A DNA stretch of 64,000 nt from Fimbriimonadaceae bacterium (GTDB taxonomy: Bacteria > Armatimonadota > UBA10988), in contig JADZEX010000061.1 of NCBI GenBank assembly GCA_020850355.1, positions 21,723 through 85,722 on the forward strand, given 5' to 3'. How positions within the stretch are numbered: the stretch's first letter is position 1; every line of letters starts with the position of its first letter. Under the pieces are notes generated by a model that was not told the DNA's origin, made no database searches, and saw only the letters and a program-made list of their open reading frames with translations. This document shows positions 16,442 to 24,947 of the stretch, piece by piece. The translations under genes and the position numbers were made by a program.

Positions 16442-19357
16442 ATGCGCCTTCTGGTGGGTACCCTCCTGGCCCTGCTGGCGCCGGCCGCCACACCCCCGAC
16501 CGCCGACGACCTGGCCGCTCTGCGGGCCGAAGTCCGCGCCGCGGCCTACCTGCCAGAGGGCGCCTGGGAGTTCGTGCTGGGCTGGGAAGCCGAGGACGCC
16601 AAGGACCACGCCGCCGGGCAACGGGCCGCCGCGCCGGGGGCCTCGGGCGACGTCTGGGAGGCGCAGGTCGGGCGCGACGAGGCCGGCAAGGCCATCCTCT
16701 ACGGCCCCTATGTCGAACTGCCGGCCGGCCACTATCTGGCGCTGTTCCGGCTCCGCAACCTCGACGCCGACGCCGACGGCAGCATTGTCACCATCGACGC
16801 CGCCAGCGACTTCGGCAAGACCGTGCTGGCGCGCCGCGACCTGCGGCGGACCGAGTTGCCGCCGGCGACCTGGGTCGTCGCGCCGCTGCCCTTCGCGCAC
16901 AGTGGGCCGAAGTTGGAGTGCCGCGTCAGTTGGCACGGTGAGAGCACCGTGCAGCTCGATTGGGTCCGCCTGTTCCGGCTGCCCGCCGGGACGAACCTGC
17001 CGCAGGCTAAGGGTCCGCAGCCGGCGTCGACCGGCCAGCCGCGAGATCTGCTGCCGGTGGTCGAGCCGCGCCCCTACCCCAGCCTGCTGCCGAAGGCCCC
17101 AGCCCCGGCGCGCGATGTGCTGACGGTCGATCTGCGCCGGCTGCCCGGCGACCAGCGCCTGTTGCTGCTGACGTTGCAGGGGCTGGTCAACCGGCGCCAG
17201 CCGCGGATCTACACCCTGGGCGGGCCGCAGGACGAGCAGTGGCTGGCCTGGATGCAGCAACGTGGCTGGATCGACAGCAGCACGCCGGTGGCCGATCCGC
17301 TGAGCCTGCTGACGCGGTTCCAAGAGGTCTACCAGGGCGTCGTGGTGCCCGACCCGGACCTCTTCTCCACCAAGCATCTGGCGACCATGCTGGCCGCCAC
17401 CGACGATCTGCTGGTGGCCAGCCCGCGGCTGGCGCAGCGGCTGCGACTGCCGCTGAAGCACGACCTGCGCGGCCGCTTCAAGCGCCACCACGAGGTCTGG
17501 CAGTACGCCTTCGACACCCTCTGGCCGCGGCTCAACCACCACTGCCTCGCGGTCCTCTGGCCCGACGCGCCGGATGTGCTGCGCGACTATCTGGTGCAGC
17601 ACCGCATCTTCACCTTCTGGCTGGGCGGGCGGATCGACGGGATCGAGCCCGGCGGCGACGCGCAGGCCGACCTGGCGACGATCGAGGGCCTGCTGGCCCA
17701 GATGCCGACCAACATCCCCTGCCTGGGCTACCCCTGGAACGGCGTCGATGTTGGCATCGGCGAGCACGGCGGGGTGCAGGCGCTGGCACGTTACGGCAAG
17801 TTCCTGGTCGGCTCGTCGGGCAGCACCAATCTCAGCTTCCACAGCGGGTTCCCAACCGCCCGCCTGACGCAGCAGCAGGTCGCCCCGCCAGCGCTGGATC
17901 CCGGCAAGGTCTACCTGACCTGGCTGATCAGCGACGGCGACAACCTGCCGGTGCTGACCCACGGCAACTTTCCGCAGCTCTGGGCCAGCCCGGCGCGCGG
18001 GCAACTGCCGCTGACCTGGACCATCTCACCCGCGGCGGCCGAGGTGCTGCCAGCGGTCTGTGACTGGTACTACCGGCACGCCGGCCCCGGCGACAGCTTC
18101 GTGACGGCGGTCTCCGGCGTCGGGTACACCTATCCCGAGGACTACGCTGAGCGCTACCAGCCCGCCCAGCGGCAACGTCTCTTCGATGGCTTCCTGGAGC
18201 TGACCGGCCAGACGATGCAGGCGCTCGATCTGCGGTCGGTCTGGATGATGGGCATCCAAGACCCGGCGATGATCCGGCGTTACAGCGAGCTGATCCCGAA
18301 CTGTGAGGCGCTCTTCCCCGACTACGGTCGTCGCGTGACGCAGGCTGAGGACGCGTTCTACCCGGCCGCCAACGGCGTCCCGACCTTCCACGCGGTGACC
18401 GGCTGGCGCGAGGGCGACTCGCGTGAGGAAGCGATCCAGCGTTTCGTGGACGAGCTGCGGCGCTTCACGCCGGCCCGGCGACCGGCGTTCCTGCACGCCT
18501 TCGTCTGGAACTGGGGCGCTGACCTCAGCCTCTATCCCGAGGTGATGCGCCGCCTGGGGCCCGACTACGTCGCCCTGCGGCACGACCAGCTCGCGGCCCT
18601 GGCGCGCCAGCAGCTCACGGCCGGCGGCTGCTTCGTGCAGGCGCCGCCCCGGCTGGTCACCGTCGAGGGCACCGCGACGGCGGTCACGGTGGTCCTGCAT
18701 GGCACGGCGCCAACCAGCCGGCAGGTGACCGTCGCGGCGACCGCTGGGCTCGGCGAGGTGGCGCCGCAGTCCGTCGAGCTGGCCGCGGGCGGCCGCCGGG
18801 AGGTGACCCTGGCCGGCCGCAGCGATGGTCAGCCGGTCCACTTGACCGTCACCGCCGCCGCCGAGCAGCGGCTCACCGTGCCGGTGCAGCGAATCGCTGG
18901 CAGCGAGCTGACGCAGCCTCTGACAGGCGTCTCGCGACTGCGCTGTGTCGACGTGCTGCACGCGGCGAGCCTGCCGCACCGCGACGGCGCCGAGGCGACC
19001 GTCGCCGGCTCCTGGGCGCCGCGCGTCTGGACTGCCAGCAGCGGGCAGCACCAGGGCGGGTTCATCGTCTTCGGGCCCTACCGCCCCACCGCGGCCGGCC
19101 GCTACCTGGCGCTGTTCCGCGTCCGGCGCGATGCCGCGGCCGGGGAGCGCGCGCTGCTGCTCGATGCCCACGCCGCCGGATCGCCGGGCCGACTGCTCGC
19201 CGAGCACGCCGTCCTGGCGGCCGAGCTGCCGGCGGAGCAGTGGCGTTGGGTGGCGCTGCCCTTCGAGCATCCCGGTGGCAACCTGGAGACCCGCGTGCAG
19301 TGGTCGGGGCGTGGCACCGTGCAGATCGATGCGATCGCCATCTTCGCACCCGACTGA
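16442..19357 (+). CDS. Secreted GxGYxYP-family putative glycoside hydrolase with flanking duplicated domain
   Basis: 971 residues. Signal peptide MRLLVGTLLALLAPAA; ATG 16442 has GGAG 6 bases upstream. The name-giving motif reads GVGYTYP at about residues 557-563, inside a TIM-barrel-like region starting with LTVDLRRLPGDQRLLLLTLQGLVNR (given in two parts: LTVDLRRLPGDQ, LQGLVNR). Near 500 is LTWLISDGDN. The family is predicted to cleave polysaccharides, but substrate is not established. A beta-sandwich module occurs twice, at about 90-185 (GPYVELPAGHYLALFRLR ... WVRLFRLP) and at the C-terminus, about 877-971 (GPYRPTAAGRYLALFRVR ... AIAIFAPD). It is upstream of a barrel glycosidase and likely co-transcribed. 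Confidence 0.78.
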   Translation: MRLLVGTLLALLAPAATPPTADDLAALRAEVRAAAYLPEGAWEFVLGWEAEDAKDHAAGQRAAAPGASGDVWEAQVGRDEAGKAILYGPYVELPAGHYLALFRLRNLDADADGSIVTIDAASDFGKTVLARRDLRRTELPPATWVVAPLPFAHSGPKLECRVSWHGESTVQLDWVRLFRLPAGTNLPQAKGPQPASTGQPRDLLPVVEPRPYPSLLPKAPAPARDVLTVDLRRLPGDQRLLLLTLQGLVNRRQPRIYTLGGPQDEQWLAWMQQRGWIDSSTPVADPLSLLTRFQEVYQGVVVPDPDLFSTKHLATMLAATDDLLVASPRLAQRLRLPLKHDLRGRFKRHHEVWQYAFDTLWPRLNHHCLAVLWPDAPDVLRDYLVQHRIFTFWLGGRIDGIEPGGDAQADLATIEGLLAQMPTNIPCLGYPWNGVDVGIGEHGGVQALARYGKFLVGSSGSTNLSFHSGFPTARLTQQQVAPPALDPGKVYLTWLISDGDNLPVLTHGNFPQLWASPARGQLPLTWTISPAAAEVLPAVCDWYYRHAGPGDSFVTAVSGVGYTYPEDYAERYQPAQRQRLFDGFLELTGQTMQALDLRSVWMMGIQDPAMIRRYSELIPNCEALFPDYGRRVTQAEDAFYPAANGVPTFHAVTGWREGDSREEAIQRFVDELRRFTPARRPAFLHAFVWNWGADLSLYPEVMRRLGPDYVALRHDQLAALARQQLTAGGCFVQAPPRLVTVEGTATAVTVVLHGTAPTSRQVTVAATAGLGEVAPQSVELAAGGRREVTLAGRSDGQPVHLTVTAAAEQRLTVPVQRIAGSELTQPLTGVSRLRCVDVLHAASLPHRDGAEATVAGSWAPRVWTASSGQHQGGFIVFGPYRPTAAGRYLALFRVRRDAAAGERALLLDAHAAGSPGRLLAEHAVLAAELPAEQWRWVALPFEHPGGNLETRVQWSGRGTVQIDAIAIFAPD

Positions 19358-19406
19358 CGGGAGGATTGCCGGCTCGGCGGCGTAGCCCCTGGCGATGGAG
19401 ACGCCG

Positions 19407-21371
19407 ATGGCTGACGCCGGCAACTGGCACGACCGCGCTTTCTTCGGACTGCACTACGACCAGCACGCCAACGCCAACGACACCGTGCTGGGGGCCGAGA
19501 ACTCGGTGGAGCACCTCGTCGAGAGCCTGGCCCGAGTCCGCCCCGACTGGGTGCAGTGTGACTGCAAGGGTCACCCCGGCTACACCAGTTGGCCGACCAA
19601 GGTCGGCAGCACCTCGCCGGGCATGGTCGCCGACCAGCTCGCGATGTACCGCGAGGCCACCCGCCGATTGGGGATTCCGCTGGGGATGCACTACTCCGGG
19701 GTCTGGGACAGCCGGGCGATTGAGCTGCACCCCGAGTGGGCACGGATCGACGCCGCCGGGCAGCCCGATCCGAACAGCACCTGCCGGCTGAGCGCCTACA
19801 CCGCCGAACTGCTGATCCCGCAGATGCTGGAACTGCTCGAGACCTACGACATCGACGGCTTCTGGGTCGACGGTGAGAACTGGGCCAGTCGGCCCTGCTA
19901 CTGCGAGCGCTGCCAGGCCGAGTTCACCCGCCGCAGCGGGCTGGCACCGGCGCCGAAGTCGGCCGACGAACCGCACTGGCCGGAGTGGTTGGCCTTCCAC
20001 CGCGACCTCTTCACGGCCCATGTCACCGCCTACGCCGACGCGGTGCATTCCCGCAAGCCGAGTTGCCTGGTGTGCAGCAACTGGATGTACACGGTGCGCC
20101 AGCCCGAGCCCGTGGCGGCGCCGGTCGACTATCTGAGCGGCGACTTCGACTGGGTCTGGGGCGCCGACCGCGCCGCGGTCGAGGGACGCGTGCTGGACAG
20201 CCGGGCACCGCTGAGCTGGGACCTGATGGCCTGGGGCTTCACCAAGACCGGCGAGATGCGCGGCGGGATGCCCTGGACCATGAAGACGGCGACGCACCTC
20301 TGCCAGGAGGTCTCTGGCGTGGTCGCCCTTGGTGGCGCGGTGATGGTCTACAACACGCCCCAGCGGACCGGACACCTGCCCAGTTGGCACCAGGACCTGC
20401 TGGCCGAAGTGGCGGCTTTCTGTCGGGCCCGGCAGGAGCTCTGCCACCGCAGCGAGACCGTGCCCCAGGCCGCCGTGCTGCACCTGGCTGAGCCCTACTA
20501 TGCCCACAACGACCCGCTTTACAACTACGGCAGCGCGGTCCAGCCGATCGAGGGGGCGCTGCACCTGCTGCTCGAAACGCACCGCAGCGCTGACATTCTG
20601 CTGACTGAGCAACTCGAGCAGTTGCACCGCTACAAGCTGGTCGTGGTCCCCGAACAGACGCCGCTTTCGGCGGCGACCTGCGCGGCCTTGCACGACTACG
20701 CCGCCGGCGGTGGGCAGGTCATTCTGACCGGCGCGCAACTGGCGGCCGAGGCTGGCGAGCTGCTTGCCGTGACCGCGGGCGGAGTGGTCGACGAGGCCTG
20801 CTGGCTGGCCGTGGCCGACCAGGCCGCGCCGCTCTACGGCCCCTGGCGCGACGTCCAGGTCGCCGGCGACACGGCGGTTTGGGGCTGGCGGCTGACGCAG
20901 CAGGATCCGCAGAAAGACCGCAGCGACCAGCCCGCGGTGACCTGCCGCGAGGTCGGCGACGGGCGCCTGATTGCGGTCCACGGCCCGCTCTGCCGGGGCT
21001 ACTTCGCCAGCCACTTCCCCAGCCTGCGGCGTTGGTTCGCCAACCTGGTGCACCGCCTCGGGATCGAGTGGCAGGTGGAGGTCACCGCCCCGGCCCGCCT
21101 GGAGCTGGTCCTGCGCCGCAAGGACGGCCGGCTGCTGCTCAACCTGCTGAACCGCGGCAGCGGCGAGATGACCAACCCGCGGCGGGTGATCGTCGAGGAA
21201 CTGCCGCCGATCGAGCGCGTCGGCCTGCGGATCCGCTGCGCCGAACGCCCCACGCGAGTCTGGTTGCACCCGGCCGAGACGCCCCTGGCCTGGACCTGGG
21301 CCCACGGCACCCTGGCAGTCGAGGTGCCGCGGGTGGCGATCCACAGTGTGGTGGTGGTGGAGGGCGCCTGA
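19407..21371 (+). CDS. TIM-barrel glycoside hydrolase (GH29/GH42-related)
   Basis: 654 residues, no signal peptide. The N-terminal ~330 residues resemble alpha-L-fucosidase-type barrels: FFGLHYDQHAN, WVQCDCKGHPGYTSWPTKVG, GMHYSGVWDSR, and DIDGFWVDGENW, where the Asp is where a nucleophile would sit. A CYCERCQAEF pair of Cys may bind metal. The second part is a beta-galactosidase-trimerisation-like Rossmann domain (YKLVVVPEQTPLSAATC, GGGQVILTG), then a beta-sandwich. ATG 19407 is preferred over 19395 because GGAG lies 6 bases before it. It follows the GxGYxYP gene by 49 bp. Substrate unknown; fucosidase-like or galactosidase-like are both possible. Confidence 0.65.
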   Translation: MADAGNWHDRAFFGLHYDQHANANDTVLGAENSVEHLVESLARVRPDWVQCDCKGHPGYTSWPTKVGSTSPGMVADQLAMYREATRRLGIPLGMHYSGVWDSRAIELHPEWARIDAAGQPDPNSTCRLSAYTAELLIPQMLELLETYDIDGFWVDGENWASRPCYCERCQAEFTRRSGLAPAPKSADEPHWPEWLAFHRDLFTAHVTAYADAVHSRKPSCLVCSNWMYTVRQPEPVAAPVDYLSGDFDWVWGADRAAVEGRVLDSRAPLSWDLMAWGFTKTGEMRGGMPWTMKTATHLCQEVSGVVALGGAVMVYNTPQRTGHLPSWHQDLLAEVAAFCRARQELCHRSETVPQAAVLHLAEPYYAHNDPLYNYGSAVQPIEGALHLLLETHRSADILLTEQLEQLHRYKLVVVPEQTPLSAATCAALHDYAAGGGQVILTGAQLAAEAGELLAVTAGGVVDEACWLAVADQAAPLYGPWRDVQVAGDTAVWGWRLTQQDPQKDRSDQPAVTCREVGDGRLIAVHGPLCRGYFASHFPSLRRWFANLVHRLGIEWQVEVTAPARLELVLRRKDGRLLLNLLNRGSGEMTNPRRVIVEELPPIERVGLRIRCAERPTRVWLHPAETPLAWTWAHGTLAVEVPRVAIHSVVVVEGA

Positions 21372-21378
21372 CTGGTCG

Positions 21379-22524
21379 TCAGTCCAGGACCTCGAAGTTG
21401 CTGACGCTCTCGATTCGGCCGAGCCGGTCGGCGTGGTGCAGGATCCCGCGCAGGCTCACCAGCTTCGACTGGGCGTGCGCCTCACAAGCCAGCCGGTACT
21501 GCTCCGCCGGCAGGCTGAGGCGCGCGCGGCGGGCCTGTTCATCGTCGAGGAACGCCAGCGTCACCTCGCCATCGCTGTCGGCACCGGCCTGGGCACTGCG
21601 CTGTAACTCAACCAGCTTGCCAACCAACCGCTGCGGGCCCGGCGCCGCCACCCGCCGCCGGAGGGCCGTGGCCAGTTCACGAATCGAGCGACCGTACTGG
21701 GCGGGCAGCCGGGCCTGGCGTGGGCCTGCCGGGACCGTCGCGCCAGCGGCCCAGGTCACGCTCACGACCAGGTCGCCGCAACTGGACTCGGGCAGCAGCT
21801 CGAGCAACGCATCGAGCAGGTTCGCGCTGCCAGAGCGGCCGGGTTCCGGCGACTGAAGCAACTCCGTCGTCTGGTCCCGCTGCAGCGCGCTGATCAGGGC
21901 GGCCGTCGCTCCGACGAGGTGACGGGTGACCTGCCGACCCAGCGGCTCCGGTGGAACTCCCGTGACCTCGTCCGAGAGCCGCAGTTGCTCCTCCTGGCCG
22001 GCGGGCGCCAGGGGACACCAGACCCGCGCCACGAAGCTGCCTGGTTCGGTTGCGAAGCGGCACTGCGCGACCAGTTCATCGGCGGCGGCCAGGCTCAGGC
22101 GTGGGTGGAACGGCTGTGGCCGCAGGACGTCGCACGCCGCCGCCGTCACCGCGCGCCTGGTGCCTTGCACCACCTGCGCCGCACGGTCCAGCGAGAGCAT
22201 CCCATCGTCCAGGTCGTCAGCCTCGATGGTGAAGCGAAGGACGTCGGCCCGGCCGCGGCTGAGGTCGACGAGCACCTGCTCCGGCGCGCGTTGGTCCGCC
22301 GTCGCGAGCAACTCGACCACCTCCCAGAGCCGGCGCGGGTAGTCGGCATACTGCGGCTCCAGCGGCACCAGCAGGTCCAACTGCTCGTGCGCAGGATGGG
22401 TGAAGGCCGCCCACGGCGGCTGCACCTCGGTCGTCCGCTGCCAGCCCAGGTCCTTCGCATAGTGCAGCACATCCACCGGGTTGATGCGCGCCAGGGATGC
22501 GATCCGGTCGTCCTCAATCGCCAT
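21379..22524 (-). CDS. Conserved partner of a DUF4365 protein, function unknown
   Basis: 381 residues, no signal peptide, no membrane span. The N-terminal ~85 residues read like a compact domain (NPVDVLHYAKDLGWQR, FTHPAHEQLDLLVPLE, YADYPRRLWEVVELLA). A long alpha/beta middle carries VLRPQPFHPRLSLAAADEL and SFVARVWCPL, and the C-terminus carries LRGILHHADRLGRIES. From general knowledge I recall proteins of this type being annotated only as hypothetical and paired with DUF4365 genes; I cannot verify this here. The 5' end overlaps the DUF4365 gene by 11 bp, so the two are translated together. No catalytic motif recognised. Confidence 0.6.
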   Translation of the reverse strand: MAIEDDRIASLARINPVDVLHYAKDLGWQRTTEVQPPWAAFTHPAHEQLDLLVPLEPQYADYPRRLWEVVELLATADQRAPEQVLVDLSRGRADVLRFTIEADDLDDGMLSLDRAAQVVQGTRRAVTAAACDVLRPQPFHPRLSLAAADELVAQCRFATEPGSFVARVWCPLAPAGQEEQLRLSDEVTGVPPEPLGRQVTRHLVGATAALISALQRDQTTELLQSPEPGRSGSANLLDALLELLPESSCGDLVVSVTWAAGATVPAGPRQARLPAQYGRSIRELATALRRRVAAPGPQRLVGKLVELQRSAQAGADSDGEVTLAFLDDEQARRARLSLPAEQYRLACEAHAQSKLVSLRGILHHADRLGRIESVSNFEVLD

Positions 22525-23047
22525 CGAGGTCTCGCTGCTGCGACACGCGCAGCATCAACTGCCAGAGTGTCTCCGGCGAGAGCATGTGGCAGCGCGGCAC
22601 CCTCACCGTGACGGTTGGTTCCGAGATCTGCTTCGACCGCTCCACCGCCGGCCGACCAGCCAGCGCCAGCCAGTAACAGCACCGCCGCAGCACCAACTCC
22701 TGCGGCGACCACACACAGGCCGCGGCGCCCGCCGCGGGCAACACCAGGACAACGAGCACCCGAGGAACATGGCTCGCTGGGTCCCGTAGCTCGTTGTAGT
22801 TCTTCAGACTCAGTACCAGCGGGAACTCGGACCACGCCTCGGTGACCTCGGTGCGGGCCTTGAGTTGCACATCCAGCTTCGGCGAGCGGAGCAGTGAGTT
22901 GTCCGCCAGCTTGCCGCGGGCCTGCACCGTCGCGTCGATGCTATCGCGATCCCGCCTGACTCCTTCCACCGCAAAGCCGCACTTGGCTGCCACAGCGCCC
23001 AGATAGCAGAAGCTGAACTCCTCCTTCACGTCCGCTGGCGTCAGCAA
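22514..23047 (-). CDS. DUF4365-family protein (nuclease-fold candidate)
   Basis: 177 residues. The N-terminal part carries EEFSFCYLGAVAAKCGF, then DRDSIDATV and, after a linker, LDVQLKA. The Asp...D-x-Q-x-K spacing recalls the PD-(D/E)xK nuclease core with Gln in the E/Q position. The C-terminal half has LKNYNELR, PRVLVVLVLP, ELVLRRCCYWLALAG and TVRVPR, as in DUF4365. No ATG is available; TTG 23047, 8 bases after a GGAGGGAGGG tract, gives the natural N-terminus. It is the first gene of a two-gene unit divergent from the sulfatase. Nuclease activity is inference from fold similarity only. Confidence 0.7.
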   Translation of the reverse strand: MLTPADVKEEFSFCYLGAVAAKCGFAVEGVRRDRDSIDATVQARGKLADNSLLRSPKLDVQLKARTEVTEAWSEFPLVLSLKNYNELRDPASHVPRVLVVLVLPAAGAAACVWSPQELVLRRCCYWLALAGRPAVERSKQISEPTVTVRVPRCHMLSPETLWQLMLRVSQQRDLDGD

Positions 23048-23179
23048 CTGGTCAGCCCTCCCTCCTTCCTGCGCGTGGCACTTCCCGACGGCGGCGCGAA
23101 GTCCTCCGTCGCAGCGGGCCACGGCTCGGGGAGGTCCGTCCCAGTGGACTCCGAAGCCAACTTGGCCGGGAGCCCCGCG

Positions 23180-24619
23180 ATGCCCAACCGCCGCCAGTTC
23201 GTCACCCAAACCGCGCTGGCCACCGCCGCGCTCGGTCTGGCCGGCCGCCGCGGCCGCGCCCAGGGGCGGCTGCCGAACATCGTGCTGGTGTTCACCGACG
23301 ACCAGGGCTACGCCGATCTGGGCTGCTACGGCGCCAGCGGCTTTCAGACACCCCAGATCGACAGCCTCGCCCGCGACGGCCTGCGCTTCTCCAGTTTCTA
23401 CGTGGCGCAGGCCGTCTGCAGCGCCTCGCGCACGGGGCTGTTGACGGGCTGCTTTCCCAACCGCATCGGCATCTTGGGAGCGCTCAACCACACCGCTCGG
23501 CACGGCATTGGTGACCGCGAAGTGACGCTTGGGCAACTGCTGCAGTCGGTCGGCTACGCCACCGGCATCTTCGGCAAATGGCACCTCGGCCACCACCGGC
23601 AGTTCCTGCCGCTGCAGCACGGCTTCGACGAGTACCTCGGCCTGCCCTACAGCAACGACATGTGGCCGGTCCGCGACGACGGCACGGCCGCCCCGCCCAG
23701 CGACAAGGGCAAGGGCTCCTACCCGCCGCTGCCGCTGTATGACGGCAACGAGGTGGTCGCCACGATCACCGACCCCGCGGGCCAGGACAGCCTCACCACG
23801 CGCTACACCGAGCGCGCCGTGGCCTTCATCGAGCGGCACCGGCAGCGGCCTTTCTTCTGTTACGTCCCGCACTCGATGCCGCACGTGCCGCTGGGGGTCT
23901 CGGCGAAGTTCCGCGGGAGCAGCCAGCAGGGCCGATACGGCGACGTGATCCAGGAAATCGACTGGTCGGTGGGCCAGATCCTGAGCACCCTGGACCGCCT
24001 CGACCTGCGCGACAACACGCTGGTAATCTTCACCAGCGACAACGGCCCGTGGCGGAACTACGGCAATCACGCCGGGTCGCCGGGCCCCCTGCGCGAGGGC
24101 AAGGGCTGCATGTGGGAGGGTGGCTGCCGCGTGCCGTGCGTGGTGCGCTGGCCCGGCGTGATCGCCGCCGGCCGCGAGACCGACCAGATCGCCGCGACGG
24201 TGGACCTGCTGCCGACCTTCGCTGCGATCACCGGCGCGGCGCTGCCGGAGCATCCCATCGACGGGCTCAATCTGCTGCCCTTGCTGCGCAACGAACCCGG
24301 CGCGGTGCCCCGCAGCGAGTACTTCTACTACTACGGCGAGACCCTCTGCGCGGTGCGCCGCGGTTCCTGGAAGCTCACCTTTCCGCACGCCTACCGCTCG
24401 TACGCCGGTGTCAACCCCGGCCGCGATGGGCTCGCGGGACCTTACGCGCAAGGCCAGGTGGGGTATGAGCTGTACCACCTCGAGACCGACCTCGGCGAGC
24501 AGCGCGACGTCGCCGCGCAGCACCCGGCGCTGGTCACCGAACTGCGCGCCCTCGGCGAGCAGCAGCGGGCGCTGCTGACCGCGGGCAAGCGCCCGCCGGG
24601 ACGGCTGCCGGCGGCTTGA
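23180..24619 (+). CDS. Tat-exported type I sulfatase
   Basis: 479 residues. A twin-arginine signal MPNRRQFVTQTALATAALGL is followed by the sulfatase core: metal-binding DDQGYADLG, the formylglycine site CSASRTGLLTG (Cys80, to be oxidised by a maturase), GKWHLG, and the C-terminal DNGPW and EGGCRVP segments. It removes sulfate esters from carbohydrates in the periplasm or outside the cell. GGGAG 7 bases before ATG 23180 sets the start. Neighbouring glycosidases suggest a sulfated polysaccharide substrate. The FGE-like domain at 46544-49168 is unlikely to be its maturase because it is embedded in a secreted caspase protein. Confidence 0.93.
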   Translation: MPNRRQFVTQTALATAALGLAGRRGRAQGRLPNIVLVFTDDQGYADLGCYGASGFQTPQIDSLARDGLRFSSFYVAQAVCSASRTGLLTGCFPNRIGILGALNHTARHGIGDREVTLGQLLQSVGYATGIFGKWHLGHHRQFLPLQHGFDEYLGLPYSNDMWPVRDDGTAAPPSDKGKGSYPPLPLYDGNEVVATITDPAGQDSLTTRYTERAVAFIERHRQRPFFCYVPHSMPHVPLGVSAKFRGSSQQGRYGDVIQEIDWSVGQILSTLDRLDLRDNTLVIFTSDNGPWRNYGNHAGSPGPLREGKGCMWEGGCRVPCVVRWPGVIAAGRETDQIAATVDLLPTFAAITGAALPEHPIDGLNLLPLLRNEPGAVPRSEYFYYYGETLCAVRRGSWKLTFPHAYRSYAGVNPGRDGLAGPYAQGQVGYELYHLETDLGEQRDVAAQHPALVTELRALGEQQRALLTAGKRPPGRLPAA

Positions 24620-24628
24620 GCGCGGCGC

Positions 24629-24868
24629 TCAGGCTTCGGTCGAGAGGCAGTCGTCGAGCAGGTGATGCCGCTTGAGCAGCTCAATCAGGCTCGGCACCGG
24701 GGTGATGCGGCCGGTGCTCAGCGAGTGCAGCAGGTACTGCCCCGAGGTGTTCCAGTTGGCCTCGGGCAAGATCAGCCGCTGCTCGCCCTCGCCCCGGTCG
24801 GAGGGCACGCGCAGCTTCATCAGCTTGCCCCGGTCCAGCTTGTAGCCTTCGACCTCCAACACTGCCAT
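24629..24868 (-). CDS. Small conserved-looking protein downstream of guaB
   Basis: 79 residues, start ATG 24868 with GGAG upstream. Mixed charged sequence (LEVEGYKLDRGKLMKLRV ... EANWNTSGQYLLHSL), no membrane span, no Cys. Lies 79 bp after guaB on the same strand and ends 10 bp from the convergent sulfatase. Function unknown. Confidence 0.5.
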   Translation of the reverse strand: MAVLEVEGYKLDRGKLMKLRVPSDRGEGEQRLILPEANWNTSGQYLLHSLSTGRITPVPSLIELLKRHHLLDDCLSTEA

Positions 24869-24947
24869 CGTCTGCTCCTGGAGCGGGCCGCGCCCGGCTG
24901 CATCGTACCACACCGCCAGCCGTCCGAAGTGACAGCCCCGTTGCCGG

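Noticed and set aside
24600..24635. Terminator after the sulfatase gene
   Set aside because: The GAGCGC-type palindrome is short and has no U-tract on either strand.
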